In this document: piece by piece, positions 45,687-58,498 of the stretch | How the letters are laid out: every line of letters starts with the position of its first letter | Position numbering within the stretch: the stretch's first letter is position 1 | NCBI GenBank assembly: GCA_029721435.1 | Contig: CM056587.1 | Span: forward strand, 14,269,667 to 14,333,666 | Direction: 5' to 3' | Source: Gymnothorax reevesii | Taxonomy: Eukaryota > Chordata > Actinopteri > Anguilliformes > Muraenidae | Length of the DNA stretch: 64,000 nucleotides | Notes under the pieces: generated by a model | Told to the model about the DNA's origin: nothing | The model's input: only the letters and a program-made list of their open reading frames with translations | Databases searched by the model: none | Position numbers and translations under genes: made by a program

Positions 45687-48600
45687 TTTGATTTTGATAT
45701 CTTACATCATTGAGCAACAATAGCTGTGTTTAGCGCTCAAAGGGTTAATCAGATGATCTTAAACAGGAACATGTTGAGAGCAGTTATACATTAAAAGGTG
45801 AGAGGCTTCTATACCTCTGACTGCATGCCGCAGGAATTAGTGTGAAAATGTGGGGGCTTTCGGGTTGAAGAATTTAAAGGGAGAACTAATTCAATCAGAA
45901 GATTTCAGATGGTATCTTGCAGGCTGAGCCGGACGCTGACAGGTCACTGAAAAGATGTCGTGCCGGCAGAGACCTCGTTTAGAGCACCTTTTCTGGAGGT
46001 TAGCTGCCCCTATGAGTTCCAACAGCTCTGATTGGCTCTGCATGTTTCAGAGAGTTCAGTCTGCCAGGCAGTGTTTCCTTGGAGATTAGCCCTTGGTTAG
46101 GTTAAGCCAGGCTGTGGTGCAGTCCAGGTGGCAGGTTCAACGCAGGACTCTGACAGTACGGCACACTGCTCTGTGCGCAAGGTTCTTCCATAATGGAAGC
46201 TGGATAGCCATACGGATCACTAATAAAGCATGAATATCACTCGATATTCAAGGCTTCTTCGAGGTGATGATCTTTGGTCTTTGTTGAAGTGCCTTTATTT
46301 GTCCCAGGCACATTGGCTTATTGAGCATTTCTGTGACCTTTGTGAGGAAAGGATGCTTATTTCTCATATTAATGTGCTCATTAATTACACCACTGCAGTC
46401 CCTGTTATGGGCTTTTGTGTCTCAGAGGTCGTGATGACCTTTGAGCAAAGCTCTGCCCTTTCTGTGGCTCCTGGTCTGACATTCCTGCTTCAGGAGAGCT
46501 TGTGCAACTGTAGGCTCCACTTCCTCTGGATGTGAGAGCTGCTCTTGGGTCAGCGGGAGGCTTTGTCAGATGTACGAAGGATGAGAGGCCATGAGTATTA
46601 TTCGTCTGACTTGTTGGAGTGTGAATCAGAGTTTCGAGTTGATTATGGGATTAGAAAGCCCAGGAAATGCACGCCGGGCCTCGTTTTAGTCTAGTTTTTG
46701 TGTTGACAGACCTCCTTTCATCATACTGCTTAGCCGTTTAGTGTACTTGGCTAATCCAGCATGGGTACGTGATTACGCGGCATTGCAGGTTCGCCCTCAG
46801 AGAAACGCTCCCATTTTTCATCGCAGTGGAATTTTCCTCTGGCTGATTTTACGATCCCCTGATGTGGTGTTTGCTGCTTGTGGGGTTCAAGGCCCTTGTG
46901 TGGTGTGTGGTGTCTTTCAGGCTGACGGTTGCTAGGCTGACACCCTTGATGTGGTGAGTAGGACTGCTTGGCTGATGGCTGTTGGGTCAAAGCCCTTAGA
47001 GAGGTTCCTGATCGGGTCCTGATTTTAGTTCCGCAGACCACACCATTGCCACTGCTGCCCTCTGTACCACAGACTGCACTGCCCTTCAGGCAGGGCTAGA
47101 TAAATTTTTTTTCTTCATTTTTGTCTCCTCGAGTACTGATTTTTCTTAATTTGTCTGCCTAATTTGTCCACATTGTGAAGGAAATCAGTGACTGTGTCTG
47201 TTTTATTTTTGGGCATGACGGCCTTGAGCTGTGAGAGCTAATTTTATGACACCACTGAGGCTGTATTCACTGTGTCAGTGAGTCATCGTTCAGCGCTGAT
47301 GTGCCATTGTGGGGTCGTCTGAGGTCAAGACTCGCTCCAGTCTACGGGAGATTTTTTCATATGGGAGGAGTCTGTATTTTTGCATGGGGGCAGCACAACA
47401 GCCAATTGTGATCATGTGCAGAATTTAAGCCAATTATATGAAGCGAGTGACCTCATTGTAGCCTCTGCTGGTTTGTCCACATTTTCTGCTTTTATTTGCT
47501 CTCTTGTATTCCAACTGTCACTTGTCATGCAAAACTATTTTTGGTTCTTTGTTGAGACAGCATAGCTGGCTGAACAGATTAACATGTCATTAAAAACATA
47601 TTGAGCTTTTGTTGTAAAGCGATCTAATTGCCACACAATTGATATCTGGAAAAAAAGTTTGTTCAGGGCTCCAAACTGAATTTCCTTCATAGACTTCCGT
47701 TTAAACAAAGCACCTCTGGTTTCCAAGTCAGGACCACAGGTGTTACGTGTTTTAGAGCGAAGGTCTCGATGGAGAGAAGATGGGTTCTTGAAATCGTTTT
47801 TAGGGCCAGACTGCTTGAACTAAAACAGCCTGCCCCAGCTGCATCGTCTCGGCTCTAGGAAATGTGACTTTAAATCATCCCCGACTCCCCTTCAGATCCA
47901 GCGAAAATGCAGCCAAAAAACCCAAGAACACATGAAATAAAACCACTTTCCTGTGACTGAGAAAGGCCTTGGAGGGTTTGGGTTTGTAAAATGATGTACT
48001 GTCTCTTGGCCTCTGAATGGCATTTACTGTCCTCTGTTGTTTAAGCATTTTAGCTGGGTCCATTGGCTGGGAGCCCCTCTTCATCCTGTACTGGAGCTGT
48101 AAAGCGGGGTTTACAAAAATCATGTTCACTCTTGTACAAAAATCATGTTCTTTCCTGCACTAAAATGGGATGTGTGCTGCCCAAAAATTTCACTTTGCCA
48201 TCGTGGCTAATCACCCTGACCTTCAGTTCGCCACAAAGAAAACCATTTAGCCACACATTTTGCCTTCAATTTTAGTTAGAAACCTTAGAGAACTTGGATT
48301 CAGTCATACAGTCTGAGTACACAGTCGCAGAATAACTGCACAGACATTCAGAGACTAGTAGGTCTGCATCATCTTGTCAGCTGCACCTGTGCTATAGTGT
48401 TCTGGCCAGGTTCTCTTCCCATCAGGGTGGGTTACTGGCAGTTACAAGAAATTTTCATATAGAGTGGCAATTAAATTTGCACAGGCTGCAAAATGCATTA
48501 AAAATCACATTTTTAAACTGTGATTAAAATTCGAACACGGAAGGAAATCTATTGCACATTTTTGATCAGGTATGGACGACCCTGTTTCAATTGCGTGGTG

Positions 48601-49044
48601 AGAGAACACTGTCTCCTGACTTCTGTGGGGTTTGGCTTTCCTGCAGCCGTAATCTGGTTTGCGTGCTACTAGAGACAAAAAGAATAAAACAGAAAGTTGT
48701 TCAGAAAATGGAATTGCTTCATATCTTTCGCAGAAAATTATTTACATAACTTGTATAAGTAACATCCACCAAAACTTTACGACAAAATACACACAGTCAT
48801 ATGGTATAACAATATTGTAGTGACGGAGGGCTGGTTCAAGCGCCAGCTTTACAGGAGTGCCGGGTAAGGCCATCCTCCAGTCGAATTATCTGTCTGCTAC
48901 TTTAGACAAATGGGAACTTGATCGATAGAAGTCCAATATCACTTTGATGGCAAATAGTTGAATTACTAGCATGATGGGGCCAGCTTACCATGCTAAAGAT
49001 TGTCATTTTGTAATCCCCACTTGTGGCCAAGTGATTATTACATG
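45687..49044. other. Part of ube2e3 intron 2 with little recognisable content
   Basis: Only two units of the 26-bp motif (48,107-48,165) stand out. ORFs up to about 100 codons have no recognisable domain. Confidence 0.45.
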
Positions 49045-49046
49045 TA

Positions 49047-50653
49047 CAAAACCCAAAACCAGTGAAGTTGGCACGTTATGTAAATCGTAGATAAAAATGG
49101 AATACAATGATTTGCAAATCTTTTTCAACTTATAATCATTTGAATACACTGCAAAGACGAGATGTTTCATGTTCAAACTGAGAAACTTTTTTTTTTTTTT
49201 TTTTTTTGCAAATAATCATTAACTTAGAATTTAAAGGCAGCGACACATTGCAAAAAAGTTGGCACAGGGGCCTTTTTACCACTGTGTTACATCGTCTTTC
49301 CTTTTAACGACACTCGGTAAACGTTTGGGAACTGAGGAGACCAATTTTTGAAGCTTTTCAGGTGGAACTCTTTCCCATTCTTGCTTGATGTACAGCTTAA
49401 GTTGTTCAACAGTCCGGGGTCTCCGTTGTCGTATTTTACACTTCATAATGCACCACACATTTTCAATGGGAGACAGGTCTGGACTACAGGCAGGCCAGTT
49501 CAGTACCCGCACTCTTTTACTACGCAGCCATGCTGTTGTAACACGTGCAGAATGTGGCTTGGCATGGTCTTGCTGAAATAAGCAGGGGCGTCCATGAAAA
49601 AGACGTTGCTTGGATGGCAGCATATGTTGCTCCAAAACCTGTATGTACCTTTCAGCATTAATGGTGCCTTCACATATGTGTAAGTTGCCCATGCCTTGGG
49701 CACTGATACACCCCCATACCATCACAGATGCTGGCTTTTGAACTGCGCCTATAACAGTCCGGATGGTTCTTTTCCTCTTTGGTCCGGAGGACACGACGTC
49801 CACAGTTTCCAAAAACAATTTGAAATGTGGACTCGTCAGACCACAGAACACTTTTCCACTTTGCATCAGTCCATCTTAGATGAGCTTGGGCCCAGCGAAG
49901 CCGGCGGCGTTTCTGGGTGCTGTTGATAAATGGCTTTCGCTTTACATTGTAGAGTTTTGACTTGCACTTGCAGATGTAGCGACGAACTGTAGTTACTGAC
50001 GGTTTTCTGAAGTGTTCCTGAGCCCATGTGGTGATGTCCTTTACACAGTGATGTCAGTTTTTGATGCAGTACCGCCTGAGGGATCGAAGGTCACGGGTAT
50101 TCAATGTTGGTTTTCGGCCTTGTCGCTTACGTGCAGTGATTTCTCCAGATTCTCTGAACCTTTGACGATATTATGGACTGTAGATGATGAAATCCCTAAA
50201 TTTCTTGCAATAGCTCATTGAGGAATGTTGTTTTTAAACTGTTCGACAATCAGCTCACGCATTTGTTCACTAAGTGGTGACTCTCGCCCCATCCTTGTTT
50301 TTGAATGACTGAGCATTTCAGGGAAGCTGCTTTCATATCCAATCATGGCACCCACCTGTTCCCAATTAGCCCGTTCACCTGTGGGATGTTCCAAATACGT
50401 GTTTGATGAGCATTCCTCAACTCTCTGTCTTTTTTGCCACTTGTGCAAGCTTTTTTGAAACATGTTGCAGGCATCAAATTCCAAATGAGCTAATATTTGT
50501 AAAAAATTACAAAGTGTACCTGTTCGAACATTAAGTAACTTGTCTTTGCAGTGTATTCAATTGAATATAGGTTGAAAAGGATTTGCAAATCATTGTATTC
50601 TGTTTTTATTTACGATTTACACAATGTGCCAACTTCACTGGTTTTGGGTTTTG
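49047..50653 (-). mobile_element. Tc1/mariner element, family A, copy 3
   Basis: TA at 49,045-49,046 and 50,654-50,655; same termini as copies 1 and 2. It sits in ube2e3 intron 2, antisense to the gene. Confidence 0.93.
49276..50292 (-). pseudogene. Tc1 transposase, family A copy 3, several lesions
   Basis: The C-terminal catalytic part is open (to GDVTQW-like DDVTQW) with QQDHAK and DLSPIEN. Lesions include an early nonsense codon after NIPQ (CGA to TGA at about 50,218), a one-base deletion near 50,162, a three-base deletion near 50,000 and a two-base deletion at about 49,744. They differ from those of copies 1 and 2. Confidence 0.88.
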
Positions 50654-51114
50654 TATTACAACATGAACAGATCGAACTTAGGCACGCTGGTTGGTGTGTA
50701 ATTCAGGGTGTGGAATGGATTTAAAGTTATCCCATACAGCCACTATTAATTCACATCTACACACCTGGATGCAACCTTATTTTGGCTCATACAGTAACGT
50801 ATGACTGGAATGCCATGAACCCGCACTCAATTTAGCAGTTATCCTCTTGAAATTGATAATAATTGTCAGAATTATTTTACTAAAACTCATAAGAAATGTC
50901 AGATTGAAGTAGCAAGAAATGTGAATATTTACATTGCGTAAATTCCATTTGCTCAGAGTGCAACATGTTCAGGTTTGAACATGATTGCCATCTAGATAAA
51001 ATTTTACCTGCATAACAAACCAGCTGTGGACAAAAATGTGTTACAGGCAAACGTATGCCAATATGAGGGAAATAATGCCATAGGTTAAATCATTTTCACT
51101 CCGGCTTTAAAACC

Positions 51115-51475
51115 ATGCTCACTCCTAGACTAAAATCATGTTCCCTTCTGTTTTACAATCATGTTCACTATGGCACTAAAGTCATGCTCTCTCTCATTCT
51201 AAAATAATGTTCCCATCTGTCCTAAAAAAAATCATTTTCACTCCTGTACTGAAATGGTGTTCTCCCGTACTGAACTCTTGTTCACACCTGTCCTAAAATC
51301 ATGTCCACTCCCGTACTAAAATCATGTTCACTCCTGTTCTAAAATCACATTTACTGCTGTCCTAAAATCATGTTCACTCCCCCACTAAAATCATCTTTTC
51401 TCCCATATGAAAATCATTTTCACTCCTGCACCAAAATCACATTCTCTCCTGTTCTGAAATCATGTTCCCCTTTCA
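51115..51475 (+). repeat. Degenerate ~26-bp tandem array
   Basis: About 14 diverged units of the type CTAAAATCATGTTCACTCCT. Two further units of the same motif lie at 48,107-48,165. Confidence 0.75.
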
Positions 51476-52540
51476 TCCCTAAGGGGGAAGGCCAGTGACA
51501 ATGCTACCTAACCGCAGCTTTTTCAAAAGGTTTTTATTTATGTGCACTTAGGGAATGACAATATATTAACATTCTTATTCACCTTTTCTTGAAATGGCTT
51601 TAATTTCATAAATAGACTCGTTGGTCTGCGGCCTGGGTTGAGTTTTACTGCCGTATGTTGGGTTCCTGGTTTCAGTGCTTAGGGTTTGCTCAAAGTGAAC
51701 GCATGAGTGAAGAGAAAAGGGATTTGTGCAGCTCTTCATTTCAGCGCATACAGATTAAACAGCCTGCAGGGGGTATTTCTCTCTCCTTTCCACTCAGCAA
51801 ACAGGCGTATTATGCACAGTTTTAATGCTTTTCAAAATATGGACACCCTTGGAAGTTCTGAGACGTTTTGTGCCAGGGCGAGGAGACAGTGGTGGGTTCT
51901 GAATGTTCAGAAGCTGCAGAAATCGTGTTTAAGGGGTTCTGTCCTCTGTGGGAGGGGGGAAGAGAACCTGCCAGACGAGTACAGGACTGTGCCGAGCCTG
52001 AAGTGGTCTGTTAGCTTTGCTTGGGTAATGTGAATGGGAATTTCAGTGTAATGGCTGCTTTGTTGTGACCACTGGCCCATATCTGATTATATCCCCTCCT
52101 TGAGAGTAATTCGTCCGCAGCTCGTAATGCCCCTTTAATGTGACACACTTTGCAGTGAATGAAAATGTGCAGTTTAATGTTCTCTCTCAATAGGGTGAAC
52201 GAGGCGAGATTGGAAATGTTATTGCTTGCTTGCTGTTGCTTAGCTACAAAAAACAATTCATTATTGTTGTTTGTTATTTCTATTTTCTGGGAAATTGGAG
52301 TGCACGGATTTTCGTAATGTCAATTTCTAAATGATTTTCCGGCTCATAGTTGATGGCAAAATGCATCTTTTGTATGGTGGTAAATGTACAATATTTGCCA
52401 CGCATGATTTGTCTTTGGAAAGATGTGCCCTCGGGGACATTAAGATGCACTGCTTCATGCTCAGCTGTTTAAGGTAGTTAAGCTTATTTTGAAATTCTTG
52501 ACTCAATTTCCTATATTGTCCTACATTCAGGACCCGCTGT

Positions 52541-55500
52541 TTTAACTCTTGTCCTACAGGGCTGCAGTGTCTGCAGGTTTAACTCTTGTCCTACAGGGCT
52601 GCAGTGTCTGCAGGTTTAACTCTTGTCCTACAGGGCTGCAGTGTCTGCAGGTTTAACTCTTGTCCTGCAGGGCTGCAGTGTCTGCAGGTTTAACTCTTGT
52701 CCTGCAGGGCTGCAGTGTCTGCAGGTTTAACTCTTGTCCTACAGGGCTGCAGCGTCTGCAGGTTTAACTCTTGTCCTACAGGGCTGCAGTGTCTGCAGGT
52801 TTAACTCTTGTCCTACAGGGCTGCAGTGTCTGCAGGTTTAACTCTTGTCCTACAGGGCTGCAGTGTCTGCAGGTTGAACTCTTGTCCTACAGGGCTGCAG
52901 CGTCTGCAGGTTTAACTCTTGTTCTGCAGGGCTGCAGCGTCTGCAGGTTGAACTCTTGTCCTACAGGGCTGCAGTGTCTGCAGGTTTAACTCTTGTCCTA
53001 CAGGGCTGCAGTGTCTGCAGGTTTAACTCTTGTCCTGCAGGGTTGCAGTGTCTGCAGGTTTAACTCTTGTCCTGCAGGGTTGCAGTGTCTGCAGGTTTAA
53101 CTCTTGTTCTGCAGGGCTGCAGTCTCTGAAGGTTTAACTCTTGTCCTGCTGGGCTGCAGTGTCTGCAGGTTTAACTCTTGTCCTACAGGGCTGCAGTGTC
53201 TGCAGGTTTAACTCTTGTCCTGCAGGGTTGCAGTGTCTGCAGGTTTAACTCTTGTCCTGCAGGGTTGCAGTGTCTGCAGGTTTAACTCTTGTTCTGCAGG
53301 GCTGCAGTCTCTGAAGGTTTAACTCTTGTCCTGCTGGGCTGCAGCGTCTGCAGGTTTAACTCTTGTCCTGCAGGGCTGCACTGTCTGCAGGTTTAACTCT
53401 TGTCCTACAGGGCTGCAGTGTCTGCAGGTTTAACTCTTGTCCTGCAGGGCTGCACTGTCTGCAGGTTTAACTCTTGTCCTACAGGGCTGCAGCGTCTGCA
53501 GGTTTAACTCTTGTCCTACAGGGCTGCAGCGTCTGCAGGTTGAACTCTTGTCCTACAGGGCTGCAGCGTCTGCAGGTTGAACTCTTGTCCTACAGGGCTG
53601 CAGCATCTGCAGGTTTAACTCTTGTCCTACAGGGCTGCAGTGTCTGCAGGTTTAACTCTTGTCCTGCAGGGCTGCACTGTCTGCAGGTTTAACTCTTGTC
53701 CTACAGGGCTGCAGCGTCTGCAGGTTTAACTCTTGTCCTACAGGGCTGCAGCGTCTGCAGGTTGAACTCTTGTCCTACAGGGCTGCAGCGTCTGCAGGTT
53801 GAACTCTTGTCCTACAGGGCTGCAGCGTCTGCAGGTTTAACTCTTGTTCTGCAGGGCTGCAGTCTCCGAAGGTTTAACTCTTGTCCTGCTGGGCTGCAGT
53901 GTCTGCAGGTTTAACTCTTGTCCTGCAGGGCTGCACTGTCTGCAGGTTTAACTCTTGTCCTACAGGGCTGCAGCGTCTGCAGGTTTAACTCTTGTCCTAC
54001 AGGGCTGCAGCGTCTGCAGGTTGAACTCTTGTCCTACAGGGCTGCAGCGTCTGCAGGTTGAACTCTTGTCCTACAGGGCTGCAGCGTCTGCAGGTTTAAC
54101 TCTTGTCCTACAGGGCTGCAGTGTCTGCAGGTTGAACTCTTGTCCTACAGGGCTGCAGCGTCTGCAGGTTTAACTCTTGTCCTACAGGGCTGCAGTGTCT
54201 GCAGGTTTAACTCTTGTCCTGCAGGGTTGCAGTGTCTGCAGGTTTAACTCTTGTCCTACAGGGCTGCAGTGTCTGCAGGTTTAACTCTTGTCCTGCAGGG
54301 TTGCAGTGTCTGCAGGTTTAACTCTTGTCCTACAGGGCTGCAGTGTCTGCAGGTTTAACTCTTGTTCTGCAGGGCTGCAGTGTCTGCAGGTTTAACTCTT
54401 GTCCTACAGGGCTGCAGTGTCTGCAGGTTTAACTCTTGTTCTGCAGGGCTGCAGTGTCTGCAGGTTTAACTCTTGTCCTGCAGGGTTGCAGTGTCTGCAG
54501 GTTTAACTCTTGTTCTGCAGGGCTGCAGTCTCTGAAGGTTTAACTCTTGTCCTGCTGGGCTGCAGTGTCTGCAGGTTTAACTCTTGTCCTACAGGGCTGC
54601 AGCGTCTGCAGGTTTAACTCTTGTCCAACAGGGCTGCAGCGTCTGCAGGTTTAACTCTTGTTCTGCAGGGCTGCAGTGTCTGCAGGTTTAACTCTTGTCC
54701 TGCAGGGTTGCAGTGTCTGCAGGTTTAACTCTTGTTCTGCAGGGTTGCAGTGTCTGCAGGTTTAACTCTTGTCCTGCAGGGCTGCACTGTCTGCAGGTTT
54801 AACTCTTGTCCTACAGGGCTGCAGTGTCTGCAGGTTTAACTCTTGTCCTACAGGGCTGCAGTGTCTGCAGGTTTAACTCTTGTCCTACAGGGCTGCAGTG
54901 TCTGCAGGTTGAACTCTTGTCCTACAGGGCTGCAGCGTCTGCAGGTTTAACTCTTGTCCTACAGGGCTGCAGTGTCTGCAGGTTTAACTCTTGTCCTACA
55001 GGGCTGCAGTGTCTGCAGGTTTAACTCTTGTTCTGCAGGGCTGCAGTGTCTGCAGGTTTAACTCTTGTCCTGCAGGGTTGCAGTGTCTGCAGGTTTAACT
55101 CTTGTTCTGCAGGGCTGCAGTCTCTGAAGGTTTAACTCTTGTCCTGCTGGGCTGCAGTGTCTGCAGGTTTAACTCTTGTCCTACAGGGCTGCAGCGTCTG
55201 CAGGTTTAACTCTTGTCCAACAGGGCTGCAGCGTCTGCAGGTTTAACTCTTGTTCTGCAGGGCTGCAGTGTCTGCAGGTTTAACTCTTGTCCTACAGGGC
55301 TGCAGTGTCTGCAGGTTTAACTCTTGTCCTGCAGGGTTGCAGTGTCTGCAGGTTTAACTCTTGTTCTGCAGGGTTGCAGTGTCTGCAGGTTTAACTCTTG
55401 TCCTACAGGGTTGCAGTGTCTGCAGGTTTAACTCTTGTCCTACAGGGTTGCAGTGTCTGCAGGTTTAACTCTTGTCCTGCAAGGCTGCACTGTCTGCAGG

Positions 55501-55574
55501 TTTAACTCTTGTCCTGCAGGGCTGCACTGTCTGCAGGTTTAACTCTTGTCCTACAGGGCTGCTGTGTCTGCAGG
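52541..55574 (+). repeat. 37-bp minisatellite, 82 units, no net length change
   Basis: The unit opens TTTAACTCTTGTCCTACAGG and continues GCTGCAGTGTCTGCAGG. The span is 3,034 bp, exactly 82 x 37, followed by a partial unit. Units differ by substitution only (CCTACAGG/CCTGCAGG/TTCTGCAGG; GCAGTGT/GCAGCGT/GCACTGT; TTTAAC/TTGAAC). A marked variant (CTCTGAAGG or CTCCGAAGG) recurs at 53,124, 53,309, 53,864, 54,530 and 55,122, all at multiples of 37 bp, so multi-unit blocks were copied. Every unit holds a pyrimidine tract and CAG|G. ORFs across it (for example MSYRAA...) are artefacts. Confidence 0.95.
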
Positions 55575-57110
55575 TTTAACTCTTGTCCTGCTGATCAGTA
55601 ATGTCTGTAGGGCTGATTGAAATTTGGTCTCATCAATGTAAAATGCGTAGCAGATGTCACAATATATTTTGAGATTTGTGTGCCTTATTTTTTCCCTCAG
55701 TTGTCTGATGTGGTTAGTTCCGCACGCTTATGCCTTACCTGATGAGTGATAAAGGCGTCCTGAACATTTTCACGCTGGTTATGTCACTGCTCAGTCCAAC
55801 ACAAAAGCTGGCTCTGCTTTTATTTCTCATCATTCACCTATATATGGGCCACAGCAGAAAAATTAATACACATTTCCCTTATAGAAATGTACTTCCTCAG
55901 CTGCCAAGAACTTCTCATCTTGGGGAAAAGTTGATTATTGATTTTCGGGTTGCTGCTGACATGACTCATAATATGTTTTTTTTTTATCCTCTCCAGGTCA
56001 CTATCACAGGTTCTCCTTGCATGTTGGACTAATAGTTTCGTTTTTCTTTTTTGTTTCCGGCAGTTTCCAGAGGGCACTGCACTTGTGTGAAGAGCACTCT
56101 TTCTTCTTTATGTATCTTCAGTAAATGGTGCAGGGTGTGATATTGCGAGTGCTGAGATCAGACTGATTCATTTTATGTGAACGTAATTGACTGAGCCGTG
56201 GCTACGCTTCAAGTCTCAGCCTGCGCTGCCAGCGAGGACGTCCTCATTCTCTTGATAATTGCTCTGTGGAACAGGAAGTGAGACTCTTATGCAGAAGAAA
56301 CCCCCCACCCCCACCCCCACCCCCCAGTGCTCGCTCAGTAATTGCAGCCATTTGGGCTCAGGTTGCATCATCAGTGGCTGGGTAATGATGGGTAAAACTG
56401 GAACGAGGTCCCTGTGCTGCGGCTCAGATTAGTGTCTCTCGCTGCGTTAATCGAGCTGGGTCTTCCAGGACTGGGTAGGAGTAATGGCAGCTTTAGCCTG
56501 CACCTAGCCACTGTGTCACAGTGAGTATCCCCTGAGCCGTGTATCATAACCAAAGGCAGTAGTGCTGTATTAATTTTTGTCAATATCGTGATATAAGTTT
56601 CGGTATCGTCGGGGATTTTTGATAACGTGATATCATGATTGTATTTATGGTTTAAGGACTGCATCACAGTCGAGAGATGAAGATCCTTCATGTATTGGAC
56701 TGTTCTAGCTGTTGCCTGTACCTGCTTGGTCGTCACATTACTATTACGGTTTAAAAATATTGCATCATTTAAATATTTCTTGAGAGCACCAGTCCAGTAG
56801 TCAGCACTGCAATATTTCCAGAATATCGATATTGAGGTATTCAGTTAAAAATATATAAATATAAGTATGATGTTTAATTTTGTTCTTATTAGCTAGTGCC
56901 AATCCAAGGTCTGGATTGGGAACCTGGATTGGGAACTGGATTGGGAACCGGGTGGGAATAGTATGTTGTTCATCCTTGACCTTCCTATTCAGTAAGTCCA
57001 AAACTTGATATAAATTCAATTGTTGGAAAATGTTATTTTTCCATAATATTTTCCATGATTTCCCAATTTTTTTGTGCTAACCTGTAAACTGAATTGTTTT
57101 AGCCTTTAGC
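55575..57110. other. Part of ube2e3 intron 2 after the 37-bp array
   Basis: The C-rich tract and AT-rich sequence with ATATCGTGATAT-like hAT-end motifs (56,560-56,860); no clear boundaries. Confidence 0.4.
56300..56326 (+). repeat. C-rich CCCCCA tract
   Basis: AACCCCCCACCCCCACCCCC; low complexity, possible i-motif or G-quadruplex on the minus strand. Confidence 0.75.
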
Positions 57111-57120
57111 CTAGTTTATT

Positions 57121-58498
57121 ATGTACCCCGGGGGGACATATAGCATTTGTGACAATTCCTGTGCGCCGTACCAAACGACGTCGCACACTTTTTATGAACA
57201 TTTATGAAGATATCATTATGAAACTTTTCATACACACATATCTGGTCCCAAGGTAGGTTGCTATTGAATTTCGGCCAAATCAGAAAGGCTCTCTTGCGCC
57301 ACCAAGAAACATTATATTGGCACTTACACGGCCACCACGACCGGTAGGAAAGTCATAGAGAGATGGAACCAAGACTATATTGTTCATCTAATCAAGGCCT
57401 AAAAATGAAAAACGACACCCTTGACCTAAATCGAACAGGAAGTCCACAATTTGCATATCAAAATTTCCTTATTCCCCTAAATTGGTCTCCAAAAACTTCG
57501 ACATTCCTTCATATCTATCATATCTAAGTACTCAACTCGGAGGTTTCATATTGCACATGTGTGACAACCATGATTGCTAATTTGATAAAATTAAACAATT
57601 ATCCCCTCAGGTCACAAAATGGCTCTGTAGCGCCACCAAGGAACATTATATTGGCACTTACACGGCCACCACGACCGGTAGGAAAGTCATAGAGAGATGG
57701 AACCAACACTGTATTGTTCATCTCATCAAGGCCTAAAAATGTACTATCGACACCCATTACCTAAATCGCACAGGAAGTCCGCAATTTGCATATCAAAATT
57801 TCCTTTTTCCCTTAAATTTGACCTAAATTTGCCCTCGCACAAACGCAAACTCCTTTAAGGGCGTTCATCGTATCGATCCCAAATGCTAATAGATTACAAA
57901 ACGCACACTGCCGATGATAACTATCGTACAACTTTATCAAAAGTCGAACGGTTTGGGTTTTATGAGGCGTCAAAGATGGGGTCCCCACCCACTTCCACTG
58001 CCTTTTTTCCATGCGTACGCAAATTCCAACCTAAATATGACCCCTTAAACATGCTCAAAAACAAACAAAATTTTGCAGTTAATTCCTAGTGGCTTCAAAG
58101 ATATTTACTTTCGCAAAATTTTCCACCAAACACACAAAATGGCTCTCTAGCGCCACCTAAATACGCCAAAATGGGACTTTCGCTTTCACCACAGCCTCTT
58201 GCAATGTCATAAAATTCTGGAAAAAATCACACATCATTGCTGTACTATGCCCTGTTCTGTGACTTCGTCTCGACAATTCCTGTGCACCGTGATCGTTATC
58301 GTGATCGTTATCGTGCGCCTTTCCAAACGACGTCAGGCACTTCTTGGGAACATTTATGAAGATATGATTACGAAACTTTTCATACACACATATCTGGTCC
58401 CGAGGTAGGTTGCTCTTGAATTTCGGCCAAATCGGAAAAACAACAGCTGCCCGCCGGGGGACACCAGTCGCGGTCGCGGGCGACCGACTGGACTGCGT
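57121..58498. mobile_element. Dispersed repeat with 10-bp target duplication and internal repeats
   Basis: CTAGTTTATT occurs at 57,111-57,120 and 58,499-58,508 around a 1.38-kb insert that starts ATGTACCCCGGGGGGACAT and ends in a GC-rich CCGCCGGGGGACACC segment. Inside, a ~180-bp block (AGCGCCACCAAGAAACAT-type, about 57,293 and 57,622) is repeated, and a ~100-bp block (GAAACTTTTCATACACACAT) recurs near both ends. No ORF of note. The class is unresolved. Confidence 0.6.

Noticed and set aside
52771..55024. Repeat ORFs (MSYRAAV...) and CRISPR-like regularity of the 37-bp array
   Set aside because: Units are head-to-tail with no spacers, so this is not CRISPR; ORFs arise because three 37-bp units make 111 bp.
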